From Scandinavium goeteborgense (GTDB lineage: Bacteria > Pseudomonadota > Gammaproteobacteria > Enterobacterales > Enterobacteriaceae): a stretch of 64,000 bases of DNA. The stretch is taken from NCBI RefSeq assembly GCF_003935895.2, contig NZ_CP054057.1:62001-126000 (forward strand), read 5' to 3'. Numbering within the stretch: position 1 is the stretch's first letter; each line of letters opens with the position of its first letter. A program made the translations under genes and the position numbers. Under the pieces are notes generated by a model. The model had not been told where the DNA came from. It did no database searches and saw only the letters and a list, made by a program, of their open reading frames with translations. Shown here piece by piece: positions 48,762 to 57,594 of the stretch.

Positions 48762-50018
48762 ATGAATTATTTAAAAGCAGCCTATCCACTCGTCATGCTG
48801 AGTGTCTTTAGCTTACCTCAAATTTCGTTTGCGGCGAGTAACTATAATTTTAGTGGCCACCATCTTTACGTAAATACAAACGATGCTGCTAATAAAGTTA
48901 TTCATTATGCCCAAACGGAAGACGGTCAACTTATAGAAATGAGCCGTTTGCCAACGATGGGGAAAGGGACTGCCGGTTATAAACATCTTACGGGGCAACA
49001 ATCTGCACCTGATAGTATCGTCAGTTCAGGAGCCTTAACTATTAGTGGAGATAATAAATACCTATTTGTTGTCAATGCGGGCGATAACAGTGTTTCCAGT
49101 TTCAGAATTGATAAGAATGGTGAACTCGAGTTTATCAATGATGTCAGTACTGGGGAAAATGGTGTCTCTAATACATTGTCGTATAATGACAAGAACCAGA
49201 TGTTGTATGTTGGTCATTCTTTAGGGCCTAATCACATCAAAGTCTTTAATGTTAAAAATGGGCATTTAACCTTAATCAAAGGGACGCATACTGTTAATAC
49301 TGGTAATGCACGCGACCGTATTCTGACACAGGTCCAAATTGACCCTTCGGGAAATTTTCTCTTAGCAAATGCTGTGTATGACAAACGACCTGAAAAGAAA
49401 AACGGAAAATTCGAGCTAACGCCTTCAAATGCTGTAGATGAAAATGGATTGGCCGTATTCCCTATCCTTCAAAATGGAGATTTAGGACAGCCAGAATTCT
49501 TTGACGCCGGAGGTGAGTCTCCTTTTGGTTTGAAGTTTATTGAAGGGCGAGACGGGATTTTTGTTAACACATTAGATTCAGACCCGGGAAAAGCAGTACT
49601 CAATAAACTTGATGCAAATGGGGATGTGGAAATACTGTCATCTGCTGTGGCCCCCGTTAGCGGTCAAGGAAAAGAAAAGGTCGGTACATGTTGGATAAGT
49701 TATTCGACAGATGGGAAGGTTGCATTCGTAACGGGTTATGACAGCGGTCAGGTCGTAAGTTTTCGGATTAGTGATGAGCATATTTCATTGTCTAAATCTG
49801 AAATGGGTATACTTAAACCCTCAGATCTTTCCAATGACTCTGCGGCGGTAAATACAGGTTCGCCTATTGGTAGTTGGTCCTCTTCGAATGGGTATTTTTA
49901 CCAACTATACCCAGCGGCGGCAAAGCTAGTCGCCTATAAAATGTCTGACGATGAATTAAAGCGAGTAGGGAGTTATGCCATTCCATTAAACAGTTCACAA
50001 GGTATTGCTGGATTTTAA
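48762..50018 (+). CDS. Periplasmic beta-propeller protein, lactonase-like
   Basis: 418 residues from ATG 48762 after AGAGGATCGCC. The N-terminal segment ending QISFA is a signal peptide. The mature part has repeated blade patterns (NKYLFVVNAGDNSVSSFRID, SYNDKNQMLYVGHSLG, GKVAFVTGYDSGQVVSFRI) like the seven-bladed 6-phosphogluconolactonase/YncE class. Being exported, it is unlikely to serve the pentose phosphate pathway; a binding or lactonase role in the periplasm is open. Starts 28 bp after the DUF417 gene. Confidence 0.8.
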   Translation: MNYLKAAYPLVMLSVFSLPQISFAASNYNFSGHHLYVNTNDAANKVIHYAQTEDGQLIEMSRLPTMGKGTAGYKHLTGQQSAPDSIVSSGALTISGDNKYLFVVNAGDNSVSSFRIDKNGELEFINDVSTGENGVSNTLSYNDKNQMLYVGHSLGPNHIKVFNVKNGHLTLIKGTHTVNTGNARDRILTQVQIDPSGNFLLANAVYDKRPEKKNGKFELTPSNAVDENGLAVFPILQNGDLGQPEFFDAGGESPFGLKFIEGRDGIFVNTLDSDPGKAVLNKLDANGDVEILSSAVAPVSGQGKEKVGTCWISYSTDGKVAFVTGYDSGQVVSFRISDEHISLSKSEMGILKPSDLSNDSAAVNTGSPIGSWSSSNGYFYQLYPAAAKLVAYKMSDDELKRVGSYAIPLNSSQGIAGF

Positions 50019-50083
50019 TCACCGAGCAAGGCTCATTTTAGATATCTAACGTAAGTCCGGAATAATTTAATTAGGGATAAATC

Positions 50084-50971
50084 ATGTGCATACAAAGTTT
50101 GTTTTCCAGGTCATATACGCCTAAAGTTGGGTTAACTATCATGTCATGCATTTTGGGTAGCTTATTGATACCGGAATCTTACGCCGCAATGGTTATCGAA
50201 GGTGCTACTTCAGTCACGACAAAAGAATTCAAAGTATCTGATGTGCTGTTGCCCAATGGAAATAAACCCATATCATGCAGAAGTTTACGGCTGCGTAGTT
50301 TGGATGTCATCCCTGATGGCAAAATTGGTATTCATAGTCATGAAAACAGACCTGCAATTTTAAGCGTAGTTGAGGGAGAAGGGATGCAGGTCAGTGCATG
50401 GCATCGACAACCTGTAAAAGTAGGATACGGCGAGAGCTATGCTGAACTAAATAATATCGTCCATTATGCTGTTAATTTATCCAAAACCAGGCAACTAACA
50501 CTGACCACTTTTGATTTACTGGATAATGGTAAGGAATGTAATGGAAAAACATATCCACAAAATATTCCATTGGAAGGTAAATTAAAAGATACGCATGATA
50601 AGTTTTTCGAATCTGCCCCTAAGGGAGGAAATGATGAAACAAATCATCCTTTATATGAAGTTCCATTTTCAAAAATAAGTCTGCCTGCTGGCGCAATGCC
50701 TCTGGATAAAAGAATTATGCGGGCCAGGAAGGTTACTTTGCAGCCGGGTGTTTCATTGCCTATTGAGGATTATAGGGATCGACCTTCCTTTATTTATATC
50801 CTCAAGGGGGAGATGAATATCAGCACTTCAGCTATCGGCAAGTCAATATTGACTGGTGATCAATCCATGAATCTGATTAATGCTCAAAGCGTAGTTATTC
50901 AAAACCTTTCAGATAATCCGTTAGAGTGGTTTGTATATGAATTAGTATCTCCAGATCAAGAAAGCAATTAA
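50084..50971 (+). CDS. Secreted protein with two cupin domains
   Basis: 295 residues; signal peptide ending ESYAA. First cupin at about residues 60-140 (IPDGKIGIHSHENRPAILSV ... EGEGMQVSAWHRQP), with His residues that could bind metal; second at about 205-285 (LQPGVSLPIEDYRDRPSFIYIL), where the histidines are not conserved. Probably a periplasmic metal-binding or oxidoreductase-like protein. The stop overlaps the next start by one base. Confidence 0.7.
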   Translation: MCIQSLFSRSYTPKVGLTIMSCILGSLLIPESYAAMVIEGATSVTTKEFKVSDVLLPNGNKPISCRSLRLRSLDVIPDGKIGIHSHENRPAILSVVEGEGMQVSAWHRQPVKVGYGESYAELNNIVHYAVNLSKTRQLTLTTFDLLDNGKECNGKTYPQNIPLEGKLKDTHDKFFESAPKGGNDETNHPLYEVPFSKISLPAGAMPLDKRIMRARKVTLQPGVSLPIEDYRDRPSFIYILKGEMNISTSAIGKSILTGDQSMNLINAQSVVIQNLSDNPLEWFVYELVSPDQESN

Positions 50972-51522
50972 TGTGTGATTACTTTATGAATAAACGCAGG
51001 GGCATCCTCCTGATATTACTATCCTTGTTTTCAGTTATATTTGCATTTTGGATGTTTGCGTACTCTATTCGAAATGAAAATCATATTGATAAACCACGTG
51101 AGTGCCAGGATAAATGGCGAAAGGCTAGTCCATATTCTGTAGGAGAAACTCTCGACCGGTTAAGCTGGTTTTTAAATAGCGAGCCCGGGGTCAAAATATT
51201 CATTCGTATCAATCAACAGAAAATAGTTATGGATAATGGGGGGGAGATTAACGAAGTCGAAAGTATGTTCTTTGAAAAGCAACAATTGGCCTCCATGCTT
51301 CTTTCCAAAAATATCGAAGCCGCTGTGAGGTTGCCAATTCAAGCAACGGCATGGAAAGATGCAAATGGGCAAGTTTGGTTGCAGGTGAGTGATATATGCA
51401 AAATTAATCACGAATACCATCTTGAGGGGGCTAATGGTGCAGTCAAGGCCGTTGAAGGTTTACTCTCAGGTTGGATAGGAAAAGTCGTGGATGTAAATTT
51501 AAAAATAAACGCCGATCATTAA
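50971..51522 (+). CDS. Membrane-anchored DUF302-like protein
   Basis: 183 residues; the ATG overlaps the preceding TAA, or translation begins at 50986 (MNKRRG). One N-terminal transmembrane helix (ILLILLSLFSVIFAFWMFAY) anchors a soluble periplasmic part. SPYSVGETLDRLSWFL, GVKIFIRINQQKIV, AAVRLPIQATAWKDANGQVW correspond to the DUF302 pattern. Molecular role unknown. Confidence 0.65.
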   Translation: MCDYFMNKRRGILLILLSLFSVIFAFWMFAYSIRNENHIDKPRECQDKWRKASPYSVGETLDRLSWFLNSEPGVKIFIRINQQKIVMDNGGEINEVESMFFEKQQLASMLLSKNIEAAVRLPIQATAWKDANGQVWLQVSDICKINHEYHLEGANGAVKAVEGLLSGWIGKVVDVNLKINADH

Positions 51523-51558
51523 TTTGTATTAATGCATTCACTTGATTTTGAGGTATAG

Positions 51559-51825
51559 ATGAGAAAATTAATTTTATCCTTTGCACTTTTATCTATGAGC
51601 TGTGGTGCGTTTGCTGCCAAGGAAATTCGTCATTCCGAAATGGCAGATATGGGCACAAATTTAGGCTCTATCTCCGTTAGCGTCAGAAATGGAACGATTG
51701 ATGAAGCGGTGAAAGAACTTTCGAGTAAAGCGGATAGTAAAGATGCAAAATTTTTCCGTATCACATCGATTGGTATGGATGGTATGGGCTCAAATGTGAC
51801 AGCAAGAGCTGATTTGTACAATTAA
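51559..51825 (+). CDS. DUF1471/YhcN-like small periplasmic protein
   Basis: 88 residues with signal peptide ending GAFAA. The mature part begins KEIRHSEMADMGTNLGSISV and has KADSKDAKFFRITSIG, the pattern of the DUF1471 (YhcN/BhsA/McbA) stress proteins of enterics. It closes the cluster; the outer IS3 element begins 16 bp downstream, so any terminator has been displaced. Confidence 0.8.
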   Translation: MRKLILSFALLSMSCGAFAAKEIRHSEMADMGTNLGSISVSVRNGTIDEAVKELSSKADSKDAKFFRITSIGMDGMGSNVTARADLYN

Positions 51826-51875
51826 TTAAGTTCCGAACTGTGGACTGACCCCACAACCGTAGACAAATTCTGTCC

Positions 51876-52685
51876 TCACGACGAGGCCTGTTCAAAGGCC
51901 TCCGGACTGACGCCGCCGAGGTGACTGTGGCGCCGGGCCCGGTTGTAGAACACTTCAATGTAATCGAAGACATCCGCCCGGGCCAGATCCCGGGTTTTGT
52001 ATATTCTCTTCCTGATGCGTTCTTTTTTCAGTGAACTGAAGAACGATTCGGCCACCGCATTATCCCAGCAGTTGCCACGCCGGCTCATACTGGGTGCCAG
52101 GTTATTGGCCCGACAGAACCGTTGCCAATCGTCGCTGCCGTACTGGCTTCCCTGGTCTGAGTGCACGATGACCTCGCTGTCCGGTTTACGTCGCCAGACC
52201 GCCATCATCAGCGCATCCAGTGCCAGTTCGCGTGAGAGAGTGGGCTTCATCGACCAGCCGACCACGTTACGGGCGAAGAGATCGATAACCACCGCCAGAT
52301 ACAACCAGCCCTGCCAGGTGCGGATATAAGTAATATCGGTGACCCAGACCTGATTGGCCCGGACAACGGTAAACTGCCGCTGCACGCGATTAGGGGCAAC
52401 CACTGAAGGTCGGCCAGCGATACGACGCGGCGCTTTATAGCCTCGTACGGCTTTGATCAGGTTCAGTTGCATAATGCGGCCCACCCGGTTTTTACCGCAG
52501 GTTTCCCCGATTTCGTTCAGATCGCCATGAACCCGCCGGTAACCGTATACGCCTCCGCTCAGTGAATATGAGTCGCGGATAAGCATCAGCAGACGCTGGT
52601 TATCTTTATCACGCGCCGAGACCGGGTTGTGCAGCCACGCATAGAACCCGGCCCGGGCAACATTCAGTACCCGACACATCGTCAT
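51876..52685 (-). CDS. IS3-family orfB of the outer element
   Basis: 269 residues. DDE core: WVTDITYIRTWQGWLYLAVV, VHSDQGSQYGSDDWQRF and [20 protein letters not shown]. The frame is intact although its partner orfA is broken. Confidence 0.92.
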   Translation of the reverse strand: MTMCRVLNVARAGFYAWLHNPVSARDKDNQRLLMLIRDSYSLSGGVYGYRRVHGDLNEIGETCGKNRVGRIMQLNLIKAVRGYKAPRRIAGRPSVVAPNRVQRQFTVVRANQVWVTDITYIRTWQGWLYLAVVIDLFARNVVGWSMKPTLSRELALDALMMAVWRRKPDSEVIVHSDQGSQYGSDDWQRFCRANNLAPSMSRRGNCWDNAVAESFFSSLKKERIRKRIYKTRDLARADVFDYIEVFYNRARRHSHLGGVSPEAFEQASS

Positions 52686-52726
52686 GACACCCCATACAGT
52701 GCGGTGCTCATTGATAAAGCGGTACT

Positions 52727-52978
52727 TCAGTCGGGCTCCCTTGCAAAGTACCGCGCGGCCTTTTTTAGGATATCCCGTTCTTCTTCGGTGCGTTTTAGCT
52801 GCGCCCGTAGTTTCAGGATCTCGCTTTTGGCTTCCAGTAAATCCCGGGCATGCTGTTCGCTGTTATCAGGTTTGATAGCCCGTAGCCACTTGTAGAGGCT
52901 GTGTGCAGAAACACCCAGACGGTCAGATACTTCGGCGACGGAATAACCGCGTTCCGTTATCTGACGGACGGCTTCTTC
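52727..52978 (-). pseudogene. IS3-family orfA of the outer element, 3' part
   Basis: Reads EAVRQITERGYSVAEVSDRL, then SLYKWLRAIKPDNSEQH and a coiled-coil C-terminus ([19 protein letters not shown]). The first 12 codons (MGTPRFTPEFKE) lie beyond the inner element at 54232-54267. Frame on each side matches through one GAA codon copied as the target duplication. Confidence 0.92.
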
Positions 52979-53048
52979 TGTAGTGGATCGGTAATTCAGG
53001 ACACCTCGAAATCCTGTTAATGTTAAAACAGTGAACATGAGGTGATAC

Positions 53049-53366
53049 ATGATCAAAACTCGTCGGACTAAACGCACATTTTCCCCGGAGTTCAAACTCG
53101 AAGCTATCGAACAGGTTGTTAAATACCAGCGAGATGTACGGGAAGTTGCTCAGGCGCTCGAACTCAACCCTGACCATTTGCGCAAATGGATACGGCTTTA
53201 TAAGCAGGAACTTCTGGGTATTGAGCCCGTCGGCAATGCTATTACTCCTGAACAGCGCGAAATTCAGCAGCTTAAAGCGCAGATAAAACGTCTTGAGATG
53301 GAAAAAGAAATACTAAAGCAGGCTGCCGTGCTGATGAGCGAAGCCCCCGGAAAGTTATCGCGCTAA
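53049..53366 (+). CDS. IS3-family orfA of the inner element
   Basis: 105 residues with [20 protein letters not shown] as helix-turn-helix and a C-terminal coiled coil ([20 protein letters not shown]). Confidence 0.93.
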   Translation: MIKTRRTKRTFSPEFKLEAIEQVVKYQRDVREVAQALELNPDHLRKWIRLYKQELLGIEPVGNAITPEQREIQQLKAQIKRLEMEKEILKQAAVLMSEAPGKLSR

Positions 53367-53392
53367 TCACACGGCTGAAAGCAAAGTGGCCT

Positions 53393-54214
53393 GTGCAGGT
53401 TCTTTGTCATTTATTCGGTATTCACCGTAGCGTTTATTACGCGCAGGTGAAGCATCCGGTTAATGTACAAAGAATTGCATTACGAAGTCGGGTGAGAGCA
53501 CTGCATGCTCTCAGTCGTGGTGCTGCAGGGAGTCGGGCAATCAGCCAGATGTTACGCCAGAGTGGCGTTGATGCAGGCCGGTGGCTGGCGCGACGACTGA
53601 TGCAGGAATGCGGGCTGACCAGTCACCAGCCTGTTAAACATCGCTACCGAATAAATGAAGACAACAGTCCGGCATTGCCAAACTTATTGAACCGGCAGTT
53701 TAACCCCGCCGCACCAAACCGCGTCTGGTGTGGCGATATCAGCTTTATTCGCCTGCAGGACAGGTGGTGCTATCTCGCGCTTGTTGTTGATTTATATTCA
53801 CGCCGGATTATTGGTTCAGCCCTCTCATTAACCGCTGATGCTGATTTGGTATGCAGGGCTTTGCGTAATGCCCTGGAAACACGGCCGCGTAATGAACGTC
53901 TTCTGTTTCATTCAGATCAAGGAGTTCAATATAAAAGTAATAAATACAGAAAGTTACTTTGGCGTTATGGGGTAATGCAAAGTATGAGTCGCAGAGGGAA
54001 TTGTCTGGATAATTCGCCGATGGAAAGAGTCTTTCGCAGCCTTAAAAGTGAATGGCTTCCCAAAGGTGGTTATGGTGATTTTAGCCATGCGGTACTCGAC
54101 ATAAACCAGTGGATAAATGGTTATTACAACATGTACCGCCCTCATACGAACAATGGTGGATTATCGCCTTACCTGCATGAAGAAAAGTGGAAGCAGGTTA
54201 TTCCGGTGTCCTGA
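53393..54214 (+). CDS. IS3-family orfB of the inner element (DDE transposase)
   Basis: 273 residues. [39 protein letters not shown] and [20 protein letters not shown] carry Asp, Asp and Glu. Frame -1 to orfA. Intact. Confidence 0.93.
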   Translation: MQVLCHLFGIHRSVYYAQVKHPVNVQRIALRSRVRALHALSRGAAGSRAISQMLRQSGVDAGRWLARRLMQECGLTSHQPVKHRYRINEDNSPALPNLLNRQFNPAAPNRVWCGDISFIRLQDRWCYLALVVDLYSRRIIGSALSLTADADLVCRALRNALETRPRNERLLFHSDQGVQYKSNKYRKLLWRYGVMQSMSRRGNCLDNSPMERVFRSLKSEWLPKGGYGDFSHAVLDINQWINGYYNMYRPHTNNGGLSPYLHEEKWKQVIPVS

Positions 54215-54231
54215 TTTTGTGATCCACTACA

Positions 54232-54267
54232 TTCCTTAAATTCAGGTGTAAATCGTGGTGTGCCCAT
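54232..54267 (-). pseudogene. 5' end of the interrupted outer orfA
   Basis: Minus strand from ATG 54267: MGTPRFTPEFKE. Continues in frame with 52727-52978 once the inner element and one TTC copy are removed. Confidence 0.9.
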
Positions 54268-54285
54268 ACGCTCCTCCTATGCTCA

Positions 54286-54405
54286 AACTATAGGGCAGGA
54301 TCGTCTACCGGGGTGGGGTCAGTCCAACTATAGGGCAGGATCGTCTACCGGGGTGGGGTCAGTCCAACTATAGGGCAGGATCGTCTACCGGGGTGGGGTC
54401 AGTCC
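54286..54405. repeat. Three tandem copies of a 40-bp IS3 terminus
   Basis: Exact 40-bp unit AACTATAGGGCAGGATCGTC... ending GGGGTCAGTCC at 54286-54325, 54326-54365 and 54366-54405, then an A completing the terminus. Each unit contains the complete right inverted repeat of the outer IS3 element. Confidence 0.97.
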
Positions 54406-54443
54406 ACATGAGGCACGGAACCGTCTAGGAAATCCGGGTCTAT

Positions 54444-54647
54444 TCAGCCAATGATTGAATCCACCTCAAATTCATAAGCATCTACTCTGAGATAACAGCA
54501 GTGCACACAACCGCTCTTGCAAGCTGCTCGTTCTTGTTTTACTTCCTTAGTTAGTCCTGATAACAATTTTTCGCTCAACTGAGTCCTGTGTTTTGGATCT
54601 TGGGTAGCCTTTTTGTAAAGCGCCTTAACTTTTTTTTGATTAAACAT
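54444..54647 (-). pseudogene. YkgJ-like cysteine-cluster protein, N-terminal part
   Basis: Starting MFNQKKVKALYKKATQDP, about 67 residues with CKSGCVHCCYLRVDAYEFE, the CxxxCxxCC cluster of the YkgJ zinc/iron-chelating family. The gene is cut near the IS3 boundary and lacks its C-terminal half. GGGAGAGGTTG upstream of the ATG is a good ribosome-binding site. Confidence 0.6.
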
Positions 54648-55081
54648 GTCAACCTCTCCCTCTGTTCGGTGCTGTTTGTAACCTGCTTCCGATTGATTAA
54701 TATAACGTGATGATAGCAACGTCAACTTCTGGCACTTAACGGACAATCCTGTCCATTAATCGATTTGTCATACGACCTTTCTCGCCTAACGTGAGTTTTC
54801 GTTCCACTGAGCGTCAGCCCCCTACACCTTCCAGAGCAGCAATGAAATTATTGACCTGGATGAGCTGGTTGCCGGGCTGAAACTGGGGTAACGGAAATTT
54901 CGGCGGTTCCGGCGTAGAACCCCTGAAAGCGGCATATGATGCTGAACTCGAGTGGCTGAATTCTGGTAGTAATTAAAGCCTTTTTGTAGCTGGTATTCCC
55001 TTTATTTCCCCTTTTATTAGACGTCAACTAGTTTTGCCGACTGGCGCCAACTACTCTGGCCGCATCCATTGATTGGTGGTT
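54648..55081. other. Non-coding remnant stretch
   Basis: No intact gene. A short + frame near 54841-54890 (NEIIDLDELVAGLKLG) ends at TAA without a start; probably another decayed fragment. Confidence 0.35.
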
Positions 55082-55356
55082 TTAAGCCACGCTGGTTACT
55101 GCCTTTGCAGTCTTTTTCCGGTAACTTTCTCCTTTTAGCTCGAACATATACCCGTGATGGATCAGACGATCGGCTGCTGCCACCGCCATCGTTTCATCCA
55201 CGAAGATGCTACCCCACGTGCTGAACGGATGATTGCTGGTGATGACCAGACTGCCGCGCTCATAACGATGTGCGATCAGCTCGAACAACACACCCGTTTC
55301 CGCGTTGTCGCGTTTGACATACCCGAGGTCGTCTATCACTATCACCCGGTAACTGT
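55082..55356 (-). pseudogene. istB: IS21-family istB C-terminal remnant
   Basis: Reads YRVIVIDDLGYVKRDNAETG with Walker B (VIDDLGY), FELIAHRYERGSLVITSNHP with the sensor-like SNHP, then FVDETMAVAAADRLIHHGYM and the ending GESYRKKTAKA. The N-terminal part with the Walker A loop is missing: the frame is cut at 55350 where the repeated LysR/old-yellow-enzyme segment begins. Confidence 0.9.
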
Positions 55357-55613
55357 TCATGTGCCAGCCTCGCTTCATCCACAATACGCCTGCACCGCTC
55401 AAAGTAGAGCTGCCCTGCTTCAGTCAATTCAATTTTACGCGTAGTGCGGTGCAGTAGTCGTAGTCCCGTTGATTTTTCCAGCTCGCTGATACGCCGGGAA
55501 AGCGTTGAAGTGGGAATGCCGGTGTTTTCAGTAGCCCTTCGAAACCCATGCGCTTTAACGACCTCAACAAATAAAGCCATATCACTCAGATAATTTTTCA
55601 TCTCATAGTCCAT
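55350..55613 (-). pseudogene. LysR-family N-terminal fragment, copy 2
   Basis: Same DNA-binding part as at 20683-21018 but ending at ARLAHEQL, 24 residues earlier, where the sequence turns into istB. Reads on in a hybrid frame that has no meaning. Confidence 0.85.
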
Positions 55614-55727
55614 TAATGGAACAGTCACTTCCACTTTAACCACTTTATCCCCTTAATAAAACAGTTGATACTTGCTGCATGATAATTACCCCGAACATCG
55701 GGATCCAGCGTTCATAAGGATTCAATA

Positions 55728-56798
55728 ATGACTAACATTTTTACACCTGTGACTTTAGGTCGCTTTACTTTGAAAAATCGCCTTGTCATGGCACCGATGA
55801 CGCGTTCACGTGCCAATATTGATGGAACACCCGGAGAGTTGGCCGCATTGTATTATTCCCAGCGGGCAAGTATGGGACTGATTATTGCGGAAGGAACACA
55901 ACCCTCTGACGATGGACAGGGATATCTGACCACGCCTGGCATTTATACTGAGGCGCAGGTTGTCGGCTGGAAAAAAGTCACAGAAGCTGTTCATCAAAAA
56001 GGCGGGCATTTCTTTATCCAGCTCATGCATGCCGGACGTATGTCTCACCCGGACAATACGCCACACCATCGTCAGGGGGTTGCACCGTCTGCGATTGCGC
56101 CAGGTACACAGATGTTCACTGTCTCAGGCATGCAGGACATTCCCGAGCCACGCGAACTTAGCACTGCCGAAATTCGGCAAACTGTTGAAGATTTTCGTTT
56201 TGCAGCTCGCAGGGCGATTGAAGCGGGTGCTGACGGTGTTGAAATTCATGGGGCTAATGCGTATCTGATCCAGCAGTTTCTTGCCCTGAGTGCCAATTCC
56301 CGCACGGATGAGTATGGTGGATCCATAGAGAACCGCGCTCGCTTTGCAATAGAAGTCGCTCAGGCTGTTTCTGAGGAGATTGGCGCAGACCGTACCGGGA
56401 TCCGACTGTCTCCGGGTTTGAACTTATGGGGAATCGAAGAAGGCCCAGAATGTGCCGACCTGTATCACTACCTTGTTACCGAACTGAATAAACTGGGCCT
56501 TGCATATTTGCATATCATGCACCAGGGAAATGAACCTCTTCTGAATGACCTTCGCCAGCGCTGGACAGGCACGCTAATCCTTAATCGCCCTGGGCGTCCA
56601 CGTGATGATATCGGTCAGGACGTTCACTCTGGCATGGCTGAGCTTGAATCTTATGGCGCGATGGCCCTGGCAAATCCAGATTTTGTTGAGCGCCTGAAAG
56701 TACATGCAGCCATGAATGAGGCGCATCCTGAAGGATTTTTTGGCGGCACGGATAAGTACTACACCGATTATCCGTTTCTTGCTGGTAAAAAAATCTGA
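55728..56798 (+). CDS. Old yellow enzyme family alkene reductase, copy 2
   Basis: 356 residues, identical to the product of 21133-22203, with the same upstream AAGGA and promoter region. Both copies keep the full 5' intergenic region, so both are probably expressed, which would double dosage. Confidence 0.93.
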   Translation: MTNIFTPVTLGRFTLKNRLVMAPMTRSRANIDGTPGELAALYYSQRASMGLIIAEGTQPSDDGQGYLTTPGIYTEAQVVGWKKVTEAVHQKGGHFFIQLMHAGRMSHPDNTPHHRQGVAPSAIAPGTQMFTVSGMQDIPEPRELSTAEIRQTVEDFRFAARRAIEAGADGVEIHGANAYLIQQFLALSANSRTDEYGGSIENRARFAIEVAQAVSEEIGADRTGIRLSPGLNLWGIEEGPECADLYHYLVTELNKLGLAYLHIMHQGNEPLLNDLRQRWTGTLILNRPGRPRDDIGQDVHSGMAELESYGAMALANPDFVERLKVHAAMNEAHPEGFFGGTDKYYTDYPFLAGKKI

Positions 56799-57132
56799 GT
56801 TCTTAAGGCGGACTCTGAACCGTTTTACATATTGTCCAAATTGTACGCACCGCTAAAACGCGCTCAGGGCGTTTCTGACGGATAACCGGTAAAGAGGCAA
56901 CAAACCACCCGAAAATCCGCCAGAAACGCACAGGCAGCATTTTACCCCTCTGCATGACTATTCAGGTAAATGAATCCGTCCCGGATTCATCCTGATTTGT
57001 CCCTGTCAGCCTTCTGTCTGGGTAACTTCGGTGGTTTAACAGGGGACATACTTTGCGTTCTGCATGTATTCCACGGATGATCGGCTGCCGGTTTAACATA
57101 GAACTTCGAACGCAGGTCGAAACGCGCATTCT

Positions 57133-57542
57133 GGGGTCCGCATGGAATGCGGAAATTATCCTACGTTAAACGTTTCGAGCTTAATGGGTGATTTCGTTCC
57201 AGTGAGCAGCTGATGGGCCTTCTGGATAAAATAAATCATTCTGGTACGGAAAAGATATGGTTTGCAGGAAGGGGAATAGCACCTGAATGGCAAATGAAGA
57301 GATCGATGCTCTCACCGGCTTACACTACCCGTTGTTGACATGACATTCCCGTGGCACGCATCTCATAGAACTACTGCCATGAAGAAAGAGCTGGTAGAAC
57401 ATATCAACCTGAGCGGGGATTACGTCTGGAGAACAAACCTCAAACTGGGACAGGGTAAATACCGCGCATTACGCTCAGTGAATAGTAGTCTGTACAAAAA
57501 ACAGGCTTAGCGTAGGATATTTTCCGTTTTCCAAGCGGACCC
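57133..57542. mobile_element. Miniature Tn3-derived element (TIME-like)
   Basis: About 410 bp flanked by inverted ~37-bp sequences: GGGGTCCGCATGGAATGCGG at 57133 and, reverse-complemented from 57542, GGGTCCGCTTGGAAAACGGA, both continuing to ATCCTACG(T/C)TAA as in Tn3-family IRs. The interior holds the last ~40 codons of a Tn3-family tnpA ([20 protein letters not shown] ... YKKQA). No target duplication visible. The left IR has several changes. Confidence 0.65.
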
Positions 57543-57594
57543 ATGCTTGCCTGAACAATCGGTGGTGTTGTTTCCGTCTTACTGACTCAGATAC

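Larger units (their letters stand above)
52979..54231 (+). mobile_element. IS3-family element inserted in orfA of the outer element
   Basis: 1253 bp with inverted termini TGTAGTGGATC...CAGGACACC (left, 52979 onward) and its complement at 54205-54231. The 3-bp TTC at 52976-52978 is repeated at 54232-54234, a target duplication of the size expected for IS3. Recent-looking insertion. Confidence 0.95.
51841..54406 (-). mobile_element. IS3-family element split by a second IS3 element
   Basis: Left end TGGACTGACCCCACAACCGTAG at 51841; right end, reverse-complemented, TGGACTGACCCCACCCCGGTAG, so the termini match. Its orfA is interrupted at 52978/54232 by the inner element. The right terminus is present three times (54286-54405), so the outer end is either at 54326 or at 54406. 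No target duplication around it is evident. Confidence 0.88.
55350..57020. repeat. 1671-bp direct repeat, copy 2
   Basis: Matches 20755-22425 base for base as far as I checked, except G at 56811. The left edge joins istB inside the LysR gene and the right edge changes abruptly after CTTCTGTCTG into Tn3-end DNA. Confidence 0.93.

Noticed and set aside
54286..54405. CRISPR array
   Set aside because: Units are contiguous with no spacers and contain an IS3 terminus.
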